Shown here: positions 46,701 to 61,804 of the stretch, in pieces | Position numbering within the stretch: position 1 is the stretch's first letter | How the letters are laid out: each line of letters starts with the position of its first letter | Assembly (NCBI GenBank): GCA_034508935.3 | Contig: CM067443.1 | Coordinates: 126,353,349-126,417,348 of the forward strand | Source of the DNA: Berghia stephanieae | Taxonomy: Eukaryota; Mollusca; Gastropoda; Nudibranchia; Aeolidiidae | Direction: 5' to 3' | DNA length: 64,000 nt | Program-made: the position numbers and the translations under genes | Notes under the pieces: model-generated | Database searches by the model: none | Seen by the model: only the letters and a program-made list of their open reading frames with translations | Told to the model about the DNA's origin: nothing

Positions 46701-47474
46701 GAACTTCAGAAATAAAGAAATAAATTGATTAGAAAGGTGTCAGAAGACAATAGAGAATAAAACTTTGCGGCGGTGAGCATTCGAACCCACGACCCGACTG
46801 TTGCGGCAACTCCGCCTGGCCACGAGAAGGACGCTCTGCAACTTTCGCCATGCGCCACTCAAAAAAAAAAATGTGGTTTCAAACGTAGTATCTATAGTGA
46901 ATCCATTTCGCGACTTCTTGAGTCAACACACATAAACACCAAGAAAGTTCGATGTTCTGTGGGCCAGGTCAATTGTTATTCAGTGGCATAGTTTCGTCTC
47001 TTGTACATGTACAAAGTCTCATACGACTCAAATTCTAGGTACCTAGGAACTCGCTGGATCCCAACCTCAACTATCGGGTCCATTTGGAGGGTGTTGTCCG
47101 AAGATGTAGAAACGCAAGAGTCTTCTAAGAATGATAGATTGGCAGTTTGGAACTGCGTTTTTCGTTTGCTTGTTTGTTTGTTTTTTTTCGGCGGAGAAAT
47201 GCACTCCGTTCAAGGAAGAAGTAGAAAAGTCAAGAAGGTAGACTCAAAGCTCAGAAAACTAGTGCTCTTAGTGTCGATAATGCTATCACTAACATCCAAA
47301 AACTGGACCCCGGTTATAGCAGCTATCCCCCTTGGCCGACGGAATGCGGTTAATGCAAGGCCTTTTGCTTAGTAAAATATAGAGGCAGTGTGATGTTACT
47401 CTGGAGTAAGAACAAACAGACTGAAAATCCATGGGGCATTTGAACTTAGCTTCATTGACGTCGGGAGGAGACAT
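16419..47474 (-). CDS. NUP107: NUP107 homologue, nuclear pore Y-complex subunit (28 coding exons)
   Basis: Nup107 is a structural subunit of the Nup107-160 (Y) complex that scaffolds the nuclear pore and also acts at kinetochores. Joined coding exons, high to low coordinate: 47474-47400, 39247-39136, 38903-38811, 38478-38384, 37931-37897, 37634-37597, 37401-37339, 36520-36364, 35601-35451, 35217-35146, 34820-34729, 33478-33400, 31159-31046, 30329-30150, 29541-29431, 28506-28412, 27485-27437, 26652-26583, 25721-25600, 25281-25143, 24429-24269, 23797-23695, 22113-22025, 21687-21616, 19685-19512, 18971-18903, 17826-17659, 16523-16419. The total is 2,883 nt, 960 codons, with all phases matching; human NUP107 is about 925. 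Hallmark matches to the remembered vertebrate protein include [46 protein letters not shown] and the C-terminal DPLGYEMV. The alpha-solenoid region is well conserved; the N-terminal ~170 residues are low-complexity and divergent, as in the family. Exon 1 is the weak point; the rest is firm. Confidence 0.95.
16702..17246 (-). repeat. Repeat family D, copy 3
   Basis: In the last intron of NUP107 (intron 27). Head TTTTTTACGGCGATTATGAC is diverged; the end ACCATGGGAGGTCAGAAAAC is clear. Same orientation as all other copies. Confidence 0.75.
17659..17826 (-). CDS. NUP107: NUP107 exon 27, residues 871-926
   Basis: Encodes [20 protein letters not shown] then [17 protein letters not shown], matching human [20 protein letters not shown] and LADMVSSERHKLYLV. 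The donor is GTAAGT. Confidence 0.98.
18903..18971 (-). CDS. NUP107: NUP107 exon 26, residues 848-870
   Basis: Encodes [20 protein letters not shown] and SAE, matching human MYNVLLFVDGGWMVD. The acceptor is CAACAG (a CAG 5 nt further in would break frame); the donor is GTGAGT. Confidence 0.96.
19055..19508. repeat. (TAA)n/(TAG)n microsatellite in NUP107 intron 25
   Basis: Fills most of the 540-bp intron and reaches to within a few bases of the exon 25 donor (19,506-19,511). Confidence 0.97.
19512..19685 (-). CDS. NUP107: NUP107 exon 25, residues 790-847
   Basis: Encodes [18 protein letters not shown], then a Gly-Ser rich insert, then [18 protein letters not shown], matching human ETFNEWFKHM and VAHEHKEKKYEMDFGIW. 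The donor GTATTA lies directly against a long ATT-type microsatellite, so the 5' splice site sits at the edge of repeat DNA. Confidence 0.95.
19967..20052. repeat. (TTA)n microsatellite
   Basis: Interrupted trinucleotide run in NUP107 intron 24. Confidence 0.95.
20575..20864 (+). mobile_element. SINE family A, full-length copy with target duplication
   Basis: The best copy: tRNA-like head (A box in GCGGTCCTGTAGTATGAC, B box GGTTCGAGCC), body and 3' end TATTGCGCTTTATAAAAGCT. It is flanked by an 8-bp direct repeat TTTTTACA at 20,567-20,574 and 20,865-20,872, as expected for LINE-mediated insertion. In NUP107 intron 24, antisense to the gene. Confidence 0.88.
21165..21290 (+). mobile_element. 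Short CR1-like LINE C-terminal fragment
   Basis: Reads [20 protein letters not shown] then IKIFYIF, like the YEERLKxLNLPSLxYRRxRGDxIExYK block of CR1/L2 ORF2. It lies in NUP107 intron 24. No other domains recovered. Confidence 0.5.
21616..21687 (-). CDS. NUP107: NUP107 exon 24, residues 766-789
   Basis: Encodes [19 protein letters not shown] then MKAYL, matching human DDNAIREHLCIRAYLEA. The donor is GTATGT. Confidence 0.97.
21770..21960. repeat. (ATC)n then (ATA)n microsatellite
   Basis: ATC run followed by imperfect AAT run, in NUP107 intron 23. Confidence 0.97.
22025..22113 (-). CDS. NUP107: NUP107 exon 23, residues 736-765
   Basis: Encodes [20 protein letters not shown], matching human [20 protein letters not shown]. 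The donor is GTAGAT; phase 0 out. Confidence 0.96.
22120..23690. other. NUP107 intron 22, no element identified
   Basis: The part at 22,250-23,100 is G-rich on the plus strand compared with its surroundings and looks like old repeat DNA, but I could not match it to another copy in the window. Confidence 0.5.
23695..23797 (-). CDS. NUP107: NUP107 exon 22, residues 702-735
   Basis: Encodes [20 protein letters not shown] then [13 protein letters not shown], matching human EDRLKIDVIDWLVFD and EALKQGNAIMRKF. The donor is GTATGG, phase 1. Confidence 0.97.
23939..24025. repeat. A-rich minisatellite
   Basis: Poly-A followed by two copies of a ~33-bp unit containing GAAAAGGAAAAGAAAAGT. Confidence 0.85.
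24269..24429 (-). CDS. NUP107: NUP107 exon 21, residues 648-701
   Basis: Encodes [20 protein letters not shown] then VETIRNRD, matching human CLELAKEADLDVATITKTV. The donor is GTGAGG, phase 0. Confidence 0.97.
25143..25281 (-). CDS. NUP107: NUP107 exon 20, residues 602-647
   Basis: Encodes [20 protein letters not shown] then AFYVATL, matching human TNLIAFYTCHL. The donor is GTAAGA, phase 1. Confidence 0.96.
25600..25721 (-). CDS. NUP107: NUP107 exon 19, residues 561-601
   Basis: Encodes [20 protein letters not shown], matching human [20 protein letters not shown]. The donor is GTAAAG, phase 0. Confidence 0.97.
26310..26492 (-). CDS. Unrecognised 60-codon ORF nested in a NUP107 intron
   Basis: Encodes [20 protein letters not shown], then [19 protein letters not shown] and ends KPIITETI. 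It is preceded by a TATTTATA box on the same strand (26,543-26,550) and followed by AATAAA (26,140-26,145), giving the outline of a very small transcription unit. Composition is unlike the surrounding AT-rich intron. I recognise no family. It may equally be a transposon remnant or chance. Confidence 0.3.
   Translation of the reverse strand: MCYFAWLSVEDENEFQELTHEILVVSRENRAQVLNILHRLKRKGLTNQGNARKPIITETI
26583..26652 (-). CDS. NUP107: NUP107 exon 18, residues 538-560
   Basis: Encodes [23 protein letters not shown], matching human HYHIVQKFLILGDIDG. The donor is GTAAAT, phase 1. Confidence 0.94.
26935..27182 (-). repeat. Repeat family D, copy 4 (partial)
   Basis: NUP107 intron 17. Carries the middle and GGGAGGTCA-side of the family (TGGTTCAAATAGGGAAAAGA, CCACCATGGTAGGTCAGAAA) but not the GGTTTTACGG end. 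Confidence 0.65.
27437..27485 (-). CDS. NUP107: NUP107 exon 17 (49 nt), residues 521-537
   Basis: Encodes [16 protein letters not shown], matching human LEKVFEELQATD. The acceptor has a pyrimidine tract ending TTTTTCAG; the donor is GTTAGT. Confidence 0.9.
28412..28506 (-). CDS. NUP107: NUP107 exon 16, residues 490-520
   Basis: Encodes [17 protein letters not shown] and LEELPSEY, matching human VMVDSLVEQEIQT and EELPREY. The donor is GTGAGT, phase 2. Confidence 0.96.
29197..29306. repeat. Long near-perfect intronic hairpin
   Basis: Arms 29,197-29,234 and 29,270-29,306 pair with one mismatch and one single-base bulge over ~38 bp; the loop is ~35 nt. In NUP107 intron 15. It could be a tiny foldback/MITE remnant or a structured RNA; sequence alone does not decide. 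Confidence 0.8.
29431..29541 (-). CDS. NUP107: NUP107 exon 15, residues 453-489
   Basis: Encodes [20 protein letters not shown] and DYVWAYFK, matching human [20 protein letters not shown] and DTVWAYFR. The donor is GTAAAA. Confidence 0.97.
29861..29978. repeat. Poly-A and (GA)n
   Basis: A20 tract leading into a ~75-bp AG run, in NUP107 intron 14. Confidence 0.97.
30050..30115 (-). repeat. Repeat family D, tail fragment
   Basis: Only ~65 bp of the GGTTTTACGG-side end: TTTAAGGAATGTTATGGCAC then TTGTAACATTTTTAGG. In NUP107 intron 14. Confidence 0.45.
30150..30329 (-). CDS. NUP107: NUP107 exon 14, residues 393-452
   Basis: The most diagnostic exon: [25 protein letters not shown], then [12 protein letters not shown], each aligning to human NUP107 (WRAATLEGWKLYHDPN, CWRMAED). 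The donor is GTAAGA. Confidence 0.98.
30750..30942. repeat. (ATT)n, imperfect
   Basis: Interrupted ATT repeats in NUP107 intron 13. Confidence 0.93.
31046..31159 (-). CDS. NUP107: NUP107 exon 13, residues 355-392
   Basis: Encodes [20 protein letters not shown] then [14 protein letters not shown], matching human [20 protein letters not shown] and LFTLIRAGM. A landmark of the family. The donor is GTGAGT. Confidence 0.97.
31165..32155. other. NUP107 intron 12, right part
   Basis: Around 31,745-31,790 there is a weak resemblance to the conserved SINE segment reading GTAAAGTGCCTTGCCCAAGG; too decayed to call. Otherwise nothing. Confidence 0.4.
32158..32805 (-). repeat. Repeat family D, copy 5, interrupted
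   Basis: The first part (32,158-32,400) matches the GGTTTTACGG half; the other half's ACTGTTTCCCTCTTGGCC block resumes at about 32,715. The ~315 bp between do not match the family and may be an insertion or an unrelated replacement. Confidence 0.6.
32828..33215 (-). repeat. Repeat family D, copy 6
   Basis: Starts TTTTTAAGGGTTTTAGGGCG after GTTTGTTGG (an A-rich tail on the minus strand) and ends within ACTGTTTCCCTCCCC, so it lacks the last ~100 bp. In NUP107 intron 12, 23 bp from copy 5. Confidence 0.72.
33400..33478 (-). CDS. NUP107: NUP107 exon 12, residues 328-354
   Basis: Completes the Trp codon from exon 11 and reads [16 protein letters not shown]..., matching human ENTLHTLKQRQL. The donor is GTATGA, phase 0. 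A long ORF read through here into ATT-rich intron is not coding. Confidence 0.93.
34729..34820 (-). CDS. NUP107: NUP107 exon 11, residues 298-327
   Basis: Encodes [20 protein letters not shown] and DGPVIW, matching human LVVDWLES and the helix leading to YWENTL. The donor is GTAAGT, phase 2. Confidence 0.95.
35146..35217 (-). CDS. NUP107: NUP107 exon 10, residues 274-297
   Basis: Encodes [24 protein letters not shown], matching human VVEALFQRDSLVRQSQ. Phase 0 at both ends; donor GTACAG. Confidence 0.95.
35451..35601 (-). CDS. NUP107: NUP107 exon 9, residues 223-273
   Basis: Encodes [23 protein letters not shown] followed by an acidic run, matching the human [22 protein letters not shown] region. 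The donor is GTGTGT; a later GT nearby would break the frame. Confidence 0.93.
36364..36520 (-). CDS. NUP107: NUP107 exon 8, residues 171-222
   Basis: Start of the alpha-solenoid: [20 protein letters not shown]... then [14 protein letters not shown], matching FSDFLQSFLKHSSS and DLVEEYENICGSQ in human. The acceptor is TTTTATTTTCAG and the donor GTAAGA, phase 2. Confidence 0.95.
36800..37275 (-). repeat. Repeat family D, copy 7
   Basis: Near complete: from TTTTAAGGCTCTTGCAAAAC to CCACTATGGGAGGTCAGG. It sits in the short NUP107 intron 7 and makes up most of it. Confidence 0.78.
37339..37401 (-). CDS. NUP107: NUP107 exon 7, residues 150-170
   Basis: Reads [21 protein letters not shown], corresponding to the acidic VMLREDDPGEAAS area of the human protein. 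There are two tandem CAG acceptors 4 nt apart; only the downstream one keeps frame. The donor is GTAAGT, phase 1. Confidence 0.8.
37597..37634 (-). CDS. NUP107: NUP107 exon 6 (38-nt microexon), residues 137-149
   Basis: Starts after TTAG, reads (L)[12 protein letters not shown] and ends at a consensus GTAAGT donor. It is the only open frame here, and it fits both neighbours' phases (2 in, 1 out). Confidence 0.7.
37897..37931 (-). CDS. NUP107: NUP107 exon 5 (35-nt microexon), residues 126-136
   Basis: The acceptor is TTCATCTCTTTCAG and the donor GTGAGT. It reads [11 protein letters not shown], like the LTQSSGFFG of human NUP107. A longer version starting at 37968 is open but leaves the wrong phase for the next exon, so the short form is preferred. 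Confidence 0.75.
38384..38478 (-). CDS. NUP107: NUP107 exon 4, residues 94-125
   Basis: Encodes [18 protein letters not shown] and a lysine run, then ends with KDQ at a consensus GTAAGT donor, phase 0. Low-complexity N-terminal region. Confidence 0.85.
38811..38903 (-). CDS. NUP107: NUP107 exon 3, residues 63-93
   Basis: The acceptor after CATCAG is chosen over the next AG (8 nt on) because only it keeps the frame. It encodes [20 protein letters not shown]..., comparable to the TPRNQVIPRTP stretch of human NUP107. The donor is a consensus GTGAGT, phase 1. Confidence 0.85.
39136..39247 (-). CDS. NUP107: NUP107 exon 2, residues 26-62
   Basis: A strong acceptor (TTTTTAG) precedes [19 protein letters not shown]; the exon ends at a GTAATG donor, phase 1. 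The basic stretch [15 protein letters not shown] resembles the basic N-terminal segment of vertebrate Nup107 in composition only. Confidence 0.8.
39876..41300. repeat. Large imperfect palindrome 1 (foldback-like element)
   Basis: Left arm ~39,876-40,329 and right arm ~40,701-41,300 are inverted copies. Examples: GCGCGCTCGT at the outer ends, CTAAGCTAGGATTAAAAAC versus its complement at the inner ends, and GCTCAGTTTGCAAATACA in the middle. The spacer is ~370 bp. The right arm is longer because a (GA)n run (40,829-40,925) has expanded where the left arm has only CTCTCTCTC. The arms are diverged, so this is not recent. No ORF of note; no clear target duplication found. Confidence 0.8.
40829..40925. 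repeat. (GA)n in right arm of palindrome 1
   Basis: Expanded AG run; the matching left arm has only a ~12-bp CT run. Confidence 0.95.
41603..41686 (+). repeat. tRNA-Ser/Leu-like unit, copy 1 within palindrome 2
   Basis: A box ATGGCCGAATGGTTTAG and B box GGTTCGAATCC, with a CTGG/CCAG hairpin where the anticodon stem would be. Two inverted copies follow. Too decayed for a working tRNA. Confidence 0.65.
42043..42117. repeat. (GA)n at the centre of palindrome 2
   Basis: Uninterrupted AG run of ~75 bp. Confidence 0.97.
42209..42292 (-). repeat. tRNA-Ser/Leu-like unit, copy 2
   Basis: Minus-strand counterpart of 41,603-41,686, with B box GGTTCAAATCC. Part of the extra inverted segment. Confidence 0.65.
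42690..42772 (-). repeat. tRNA-Ser/Leu-like unit, copy 3
   Basis: Minus strand, B box GGTTCGAATCC intact; closest to copy 1 (41,603-41,686). Confidence 0.65.
42825..43014. repeat. Array of short SalI-containing palindromes
   Basis: The 12-bp half TTATTCAGAGTC and its reverse complement alternate about four times, usually meeting at GTCGAC or GTCGGGGAGTCGAC. They are separated by AACTGTCTACAGTT-like spacers that are themselves near-palindromic. Related units recur at 44,101-44,168. Confidence 0.85.
43754..43782. repeat. (CT)n microsatellite
   Basis: Short pure CT run. Confidence 0.95.
44101..44168. repeat. Second small palindrome array
   Basis: Two diverged units of the same palindrome as at 42,825-43,014 (ATCCAGGGTCGACTCTGAAT and ATCCAGAGTCGACTCTGAAT). 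Confidence 0.8.
44540..45354. mobile_element. 815-bp non-autonomous DNA transposon with 14-bp TIRs and 9-bp TSD
   Basis: Ends are perfect inverted repeats: AGGCACTTTGATAA at 44,540-44,553 and TTATCAAAGTGCCT at 45,341-45,354. They are bounded by a perfect 9-bp direct repeat AGTATTGGT at 44,531-44,539 and 45,355-45,363. No long ORF inside, so non-autonomous. A 9-bp duplication is typical of Mutator-like elements and also seen in Merlin; the TIR alone does not decide. In NUP107 intron 1. Confidence 0.85.
45660..45890 (-). repeat. tRNA-like repeat family C, copy 1
   Basis: Shares the blocks AACTTTGCGGCGATGAG, GGCAACTCCGCCTGGCCA and TCAACACACACAAACACCA with 46,700-46,960. The minus strand carries a decayed B-box-like element. 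In NUP107 intron 1. Confidence 0.7.
46137..46705 (-). mobile_element. 5'-truncated CR1/L2-like LINE, C-terminal RT region
   Basis: A 154-codon open stretch reads [63 protein letters not shown], then [15 protein letters not shown], the classic end of a CR1/L2-type ORF2. The frame continues upstream ([16 protein letters not shown]) past one TAA. After the stop the element runs to a short (ATATC)n-like tail near 46,000. It lies in NUP107 intron 1 in the same orientation as the gene, between two copies of another repeat. It is the best-preserved LINE piece in the window. Confidence 0.9.
46700..46960 (-). repeat. tRNA-like repeat family C, copy 2
   Basis: The better copy: minus-strand GGTTCGAATGC resembles a B box, preceded by GTGGCCAGGCGGAGTTGCCG. 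A poly-A stretch separates this from a 3' part shared with copy 1 (45,660-45,890). The two copies are direct repeats bracketing the LINE at 46,137-46,705. Confidence 0.7.
47400..47474 (-). CDS. NUP107: NUP107 exon 1 (tentative), residues 1-25
   Basis: The ATG at 47472-47474 opens [10 protein letters not shown] and runs to SVCSYSR at a GTAACA donor (394-399 of 47 kb), phase 0, as the next exon needs. A second reading frame in the same DNA starts at ATGs at 47639-47641 and 47624-47626 (MAAVAGRR...). It could enter exon 2 in frame only through a poorer acceptor 8 nt further in. So the true start could lie upstream, or the upstream frame could be a uORF. Chosen because it uses the better splice sites. 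Confidence 0.5.
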
Positions 47475-48376
47475 TGATTATGAGGTTGAGGTGGAAAGCG
47501 GTCGTCATCTTCTATGGACTGAGAAATATACTTCCTGAGTTCTGCACCAGAAAGAGGAGACCATAGGTGGCGGCCGGCAATTGGATTAAGTAGTCTGATG
47601 TCACGCCGCCCGGCAACGGCGGCCATCTTGGTTCTAAACAAAGAAAATCATTACTTTTTATTCTTCATGCTGGCTAGAACTTTTCATATGCCTTGTGATC
47701 AGAATGTGTAAAACTCAAAACATGATCAAATTTATGGGGGTTTTTTCCTCTGGCTACGCTTTTATGCTCGCCGGAGAAATATTTCATACGGCGTTTGCCA
47801 TTATTCCGATAGTTTAGAGCCAGTGTTACTAAGTTACCATGCGTCATTAGGAAGAAAGTGACGTTACGACTGTTGAAGAGTATTACTTCCAGGACGTCAC
47901 AACGACAGACATCGTTGAGGTTTCGCCATGTCGCCCTCTTACACTGTTGTTGTGACAATCCGGGACCTGCAGTTATGTTTGAGCATTGTGTTGTGATAGG
48001 TTAAAGACGGTTTCTAAGGTGGAAACGATGTTAGTATTTGGGGAGTTTGTCAGAAGCTGTCAGATGCCGTCTATTTTCTTAATTAACTTGTATATAACGC
48101 AATATCCACTAAACGTGCTCAGAGCACTTTGGAGGTACTAGGTACTCTTTTTCATGGAAATGGGAGTGATGCTAATATTAACTACTGGCCATTTTATTAG
48201 TAAATACCTAAAAGTACCATGATATACAAATGAGTTACTTCCTGTTTTTCTACAACGGAAGTGATTTCAGTGTTTGCTTGGTTACGGGGGCAGTTGTTTT
48301 TGTCTCTCAAACATCTCAGAATGGTCTAATAAAGTTCAATTGTTGTTTTCAATCTATACCTCGCATAAAACTAACA
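47475..48376. promoter_or_regulatory. Shared divergent promoter region of NUP107 and CFAP210
   Basis: The two start codons are only ~0.9 kb apart in head-to-head arrangement. GC content rises at 47,540-47,640. There, reading the minus strand, AAGATGGCCGCC (47,618-47,629) differs by one base from the AAGATGGCGGC YY1-type element often found near housekeeping transcription starts. No TATA box stands out. A SINE 3'-end fragment sits at 48,090-48,150. No transcription start can be fixed from sequence alone. Confidence 0.45.
48090..48150 (-). mobile_element. SINE family A, 3'-end fragment
   Basis: Only the last ~60 bp (GAGCACGTTTAGTGGATATT then GCGTTATATAC on the minus strand), lying in the shared NUP107/CFAP210 promoter region. 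Confidence 0.7.
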
Positions 48377-59392
<11,016 letters not shown>

Positions 59393-59535
59393 ATTATTTT
59401 CAATATTTTTGATTAACATCCATTTGTTTTACTATAATTTAACCACGCCACTGGGTATGGACAGGTTCGATTTTGAAACAATTAATATCTATAGAGGCCA
59501 TGTTAGGCTTTGATTTTAACTGTTGTTTTTAAAAA

Positions 59536-59541
59536 AATAAA
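59536..59541 (+). terminator. CFAP210 polyadenylation signal
   Basis: AATAAA lies ~145 nt after the CFAP210 stop, a normal spacing for a short 3' UTR. Confidence 0.55.
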
Positions 59542-59544
59542 TTC

Positions 59545-61670
59545 TTATAGCTCATGCCAATCTTTTTTTGTAGAGGCGGTAATGCGTTTGGCCCTAGTTC
59601 AATCCCTTAGTTTGATGTACACGTGAAAGGGACACAATTTATTAGGGCTAATTGTTTCCAAGGGGTTGACTGATCTCGTACATCTAAACTGCTTTTTCAA
59701 CCAAAAAGCCTTAACAAAGAGAAATTGTTCATATTCCTATAGGTAACCGCAAATTGCAATTATTGTTCTTTCTAAGCCCAGGGGTCTGAATTGAGGGGCC
59801 AACGCAATCTCTCATTGTCCTTACATGTAATGAACAGTCATGATACCACCTTTCCATGATATTAATGTTGATGCTTTTACAATCTCGTTTTGCTGTATAA
59901 TAAAAACAACTTGATTTATGCTTGGCCATGACAGGAGTTATTGAACCATGCAAAAATGTAAAGCCAACAAGGTTATATAAATAAACTTGTTGCCTTCATG
60001 ATCCAAAGTCCCTAACAGACTATACTTTTTTCATCAGCTGCAATACTCTGGTTGATAAAAGAAATGCATATTTAGCTGCTGCAAAGTCCAATAAATTTCA
60101 TCATGATATATTTTTTGAAGTGATTAAGTGAAAAGAGTAAACAAATGTATTAACTCACAAAAACAAAAAAACAAAACAAGACAAAGACCAAAAAAAAAAA
60201 TAATTACCAAACCAAATATGATTTGAATCCACATAGTCATTTTTATCTATTTCCTTTATCATGTGCGATCATGGAGCGAAGTTTCGGATAGATCTGTCAA
60301 AAAGTACTTTTTGAAAGATCTAGATCCAATCCAAAAGGTGGCAAGAATTTGTTATTGTTAATTTAACAATACAGTAACCAGCTCCTTGAGCTTATGGTCC
60401 TGAAGGATTTCCAGGTAAATGATTGGACTATTCTTAGAAAATACATATATGACTGTAACAAATGCATTCATTTCTTTTGTTGAGTAGTTTGACTCTAATT
60501 CACAACAAGGGAAGAGCTATGTCAATGACTCAATGGCCATTTTATTCCATTATTTACTGCTATATATAGAACATGCAATGAAGGTTTGTTTGTTTTTTCT
60601 TAAAGAGATGTTTGTACATAATGTCAGTGAAATAATCATCATGTTTTTGAACAAAACTAAAAAAAAATTTTAAAATACAACCTCTATATGTCTGTCCTCT
60701 TGGTTGAGGGTATTTGTGTGTTTGTGTGGGATTTAATGAGGCTCTCAAGACATAATTCCAAAATATACCAGATTTACGCCACATACAAGCTACATGTCTA
60801 ACATAAGATTACAACTATTTACTCTCAGATTTCATATGTTATTCCTGATATATAAATGAAAGTATGGACACAATATGCATAACCTGTTTCCAATGACAGT
60901 TCAATGTATTAAAAAGAAAAAGGAAAAAGGTTTTGCTTTATTCTTGAAAACGGCGTGAGAAATAGAGGTTTTGATACATCATATAATTCCTATTGAGTAT
61001 CCATTTTATTTTGAAAAGTGTTGAACGTTTTATTTAAGGACAGACAATAGGAAATCTATCATATTTTGAAATAATTTTAAATTGTATATGTTAATTTTGA
61101 TGAACACTGTAACATATTTATATAAATATAATACTTTTTGTTTGTAAAGCACACAAATTAAAATACTTTGGAAGATTATTTATTAAAATACTTTGAAAGG
61201 TTATTTATGTCTTACTGTATGCTATATATGTTGTGACTTTATTTTAATGACACACACTGTGCATAAGACAACATCCTATTTATGCTAACCGTTGTGTTTC
61301 TTTGGCAAATGTATAGGATTGATACATTTTTCATTATTTTTACGATCACATAATTTGATGGCAATATGGTCTGTTGAGTTCTTTATCTCCTCTTACATCT
61401 TGGATGTCCTTTGCCTGAATCTGCACGTTGCTATTTCTCTCCCTTGGATAAAACCACCTCATAATGAATGGTTAGCTGCATTAAAAGGTAGCGTTTTGCA
61501 ATAAATAAGACTTCCATCATATCCAGGGGATAACAAGTAATTCTTATTTATCAATTTTACATTGTTATTATTCCGTTATTTACTTCTATGCAACCCTTTT
61601 TGACAAAGGAATTTAAATCAAAATAATTGAAATCGGCTGAAAAAATAGCCTCTCAACATACTTACTCATC
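59545..61670. other. Intergenic downstream of CFAP210
   Basis: Plain AT-rich DNA with a few A runs; no gene, RNA or clear repeat seen over ~2.1 kb. Confidence 0.6.
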
Positions 61671-61677
61671 TTTTACA

Positions 61678-61802
61678 CTCGAGTACAGTGAGAGAATGTG
61701 GGTAAAGAGCCTTTTCCAAGGACTCAACTATGTGCTGTTCAGAGTGGGACTCGAACCCATGCCCTTCCAGTGCCATACCATAAGACCACAAAGCAGCACA
61801 TT
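61678..61802 (-). mobile_element. SINE family A, 5' head fragment
   Basis: tRNA-like head plus the first ~60 bp of body on the minus strand (GGTTCGAGTCC B box; AGGCTCTTTACCCACATTCT). The 3' half is absent, the reverse of the usual 5' truncation. Confidence 0.78.
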
Positions 61803-61804
61803 TA

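Noticed and set aside
47001-47372. 123-codon plus-strand ORF beside NUP107 exon 1
   Set aside because: No recognisable domain, lies antisense to the NUP107 5' region, and has weak coding character.
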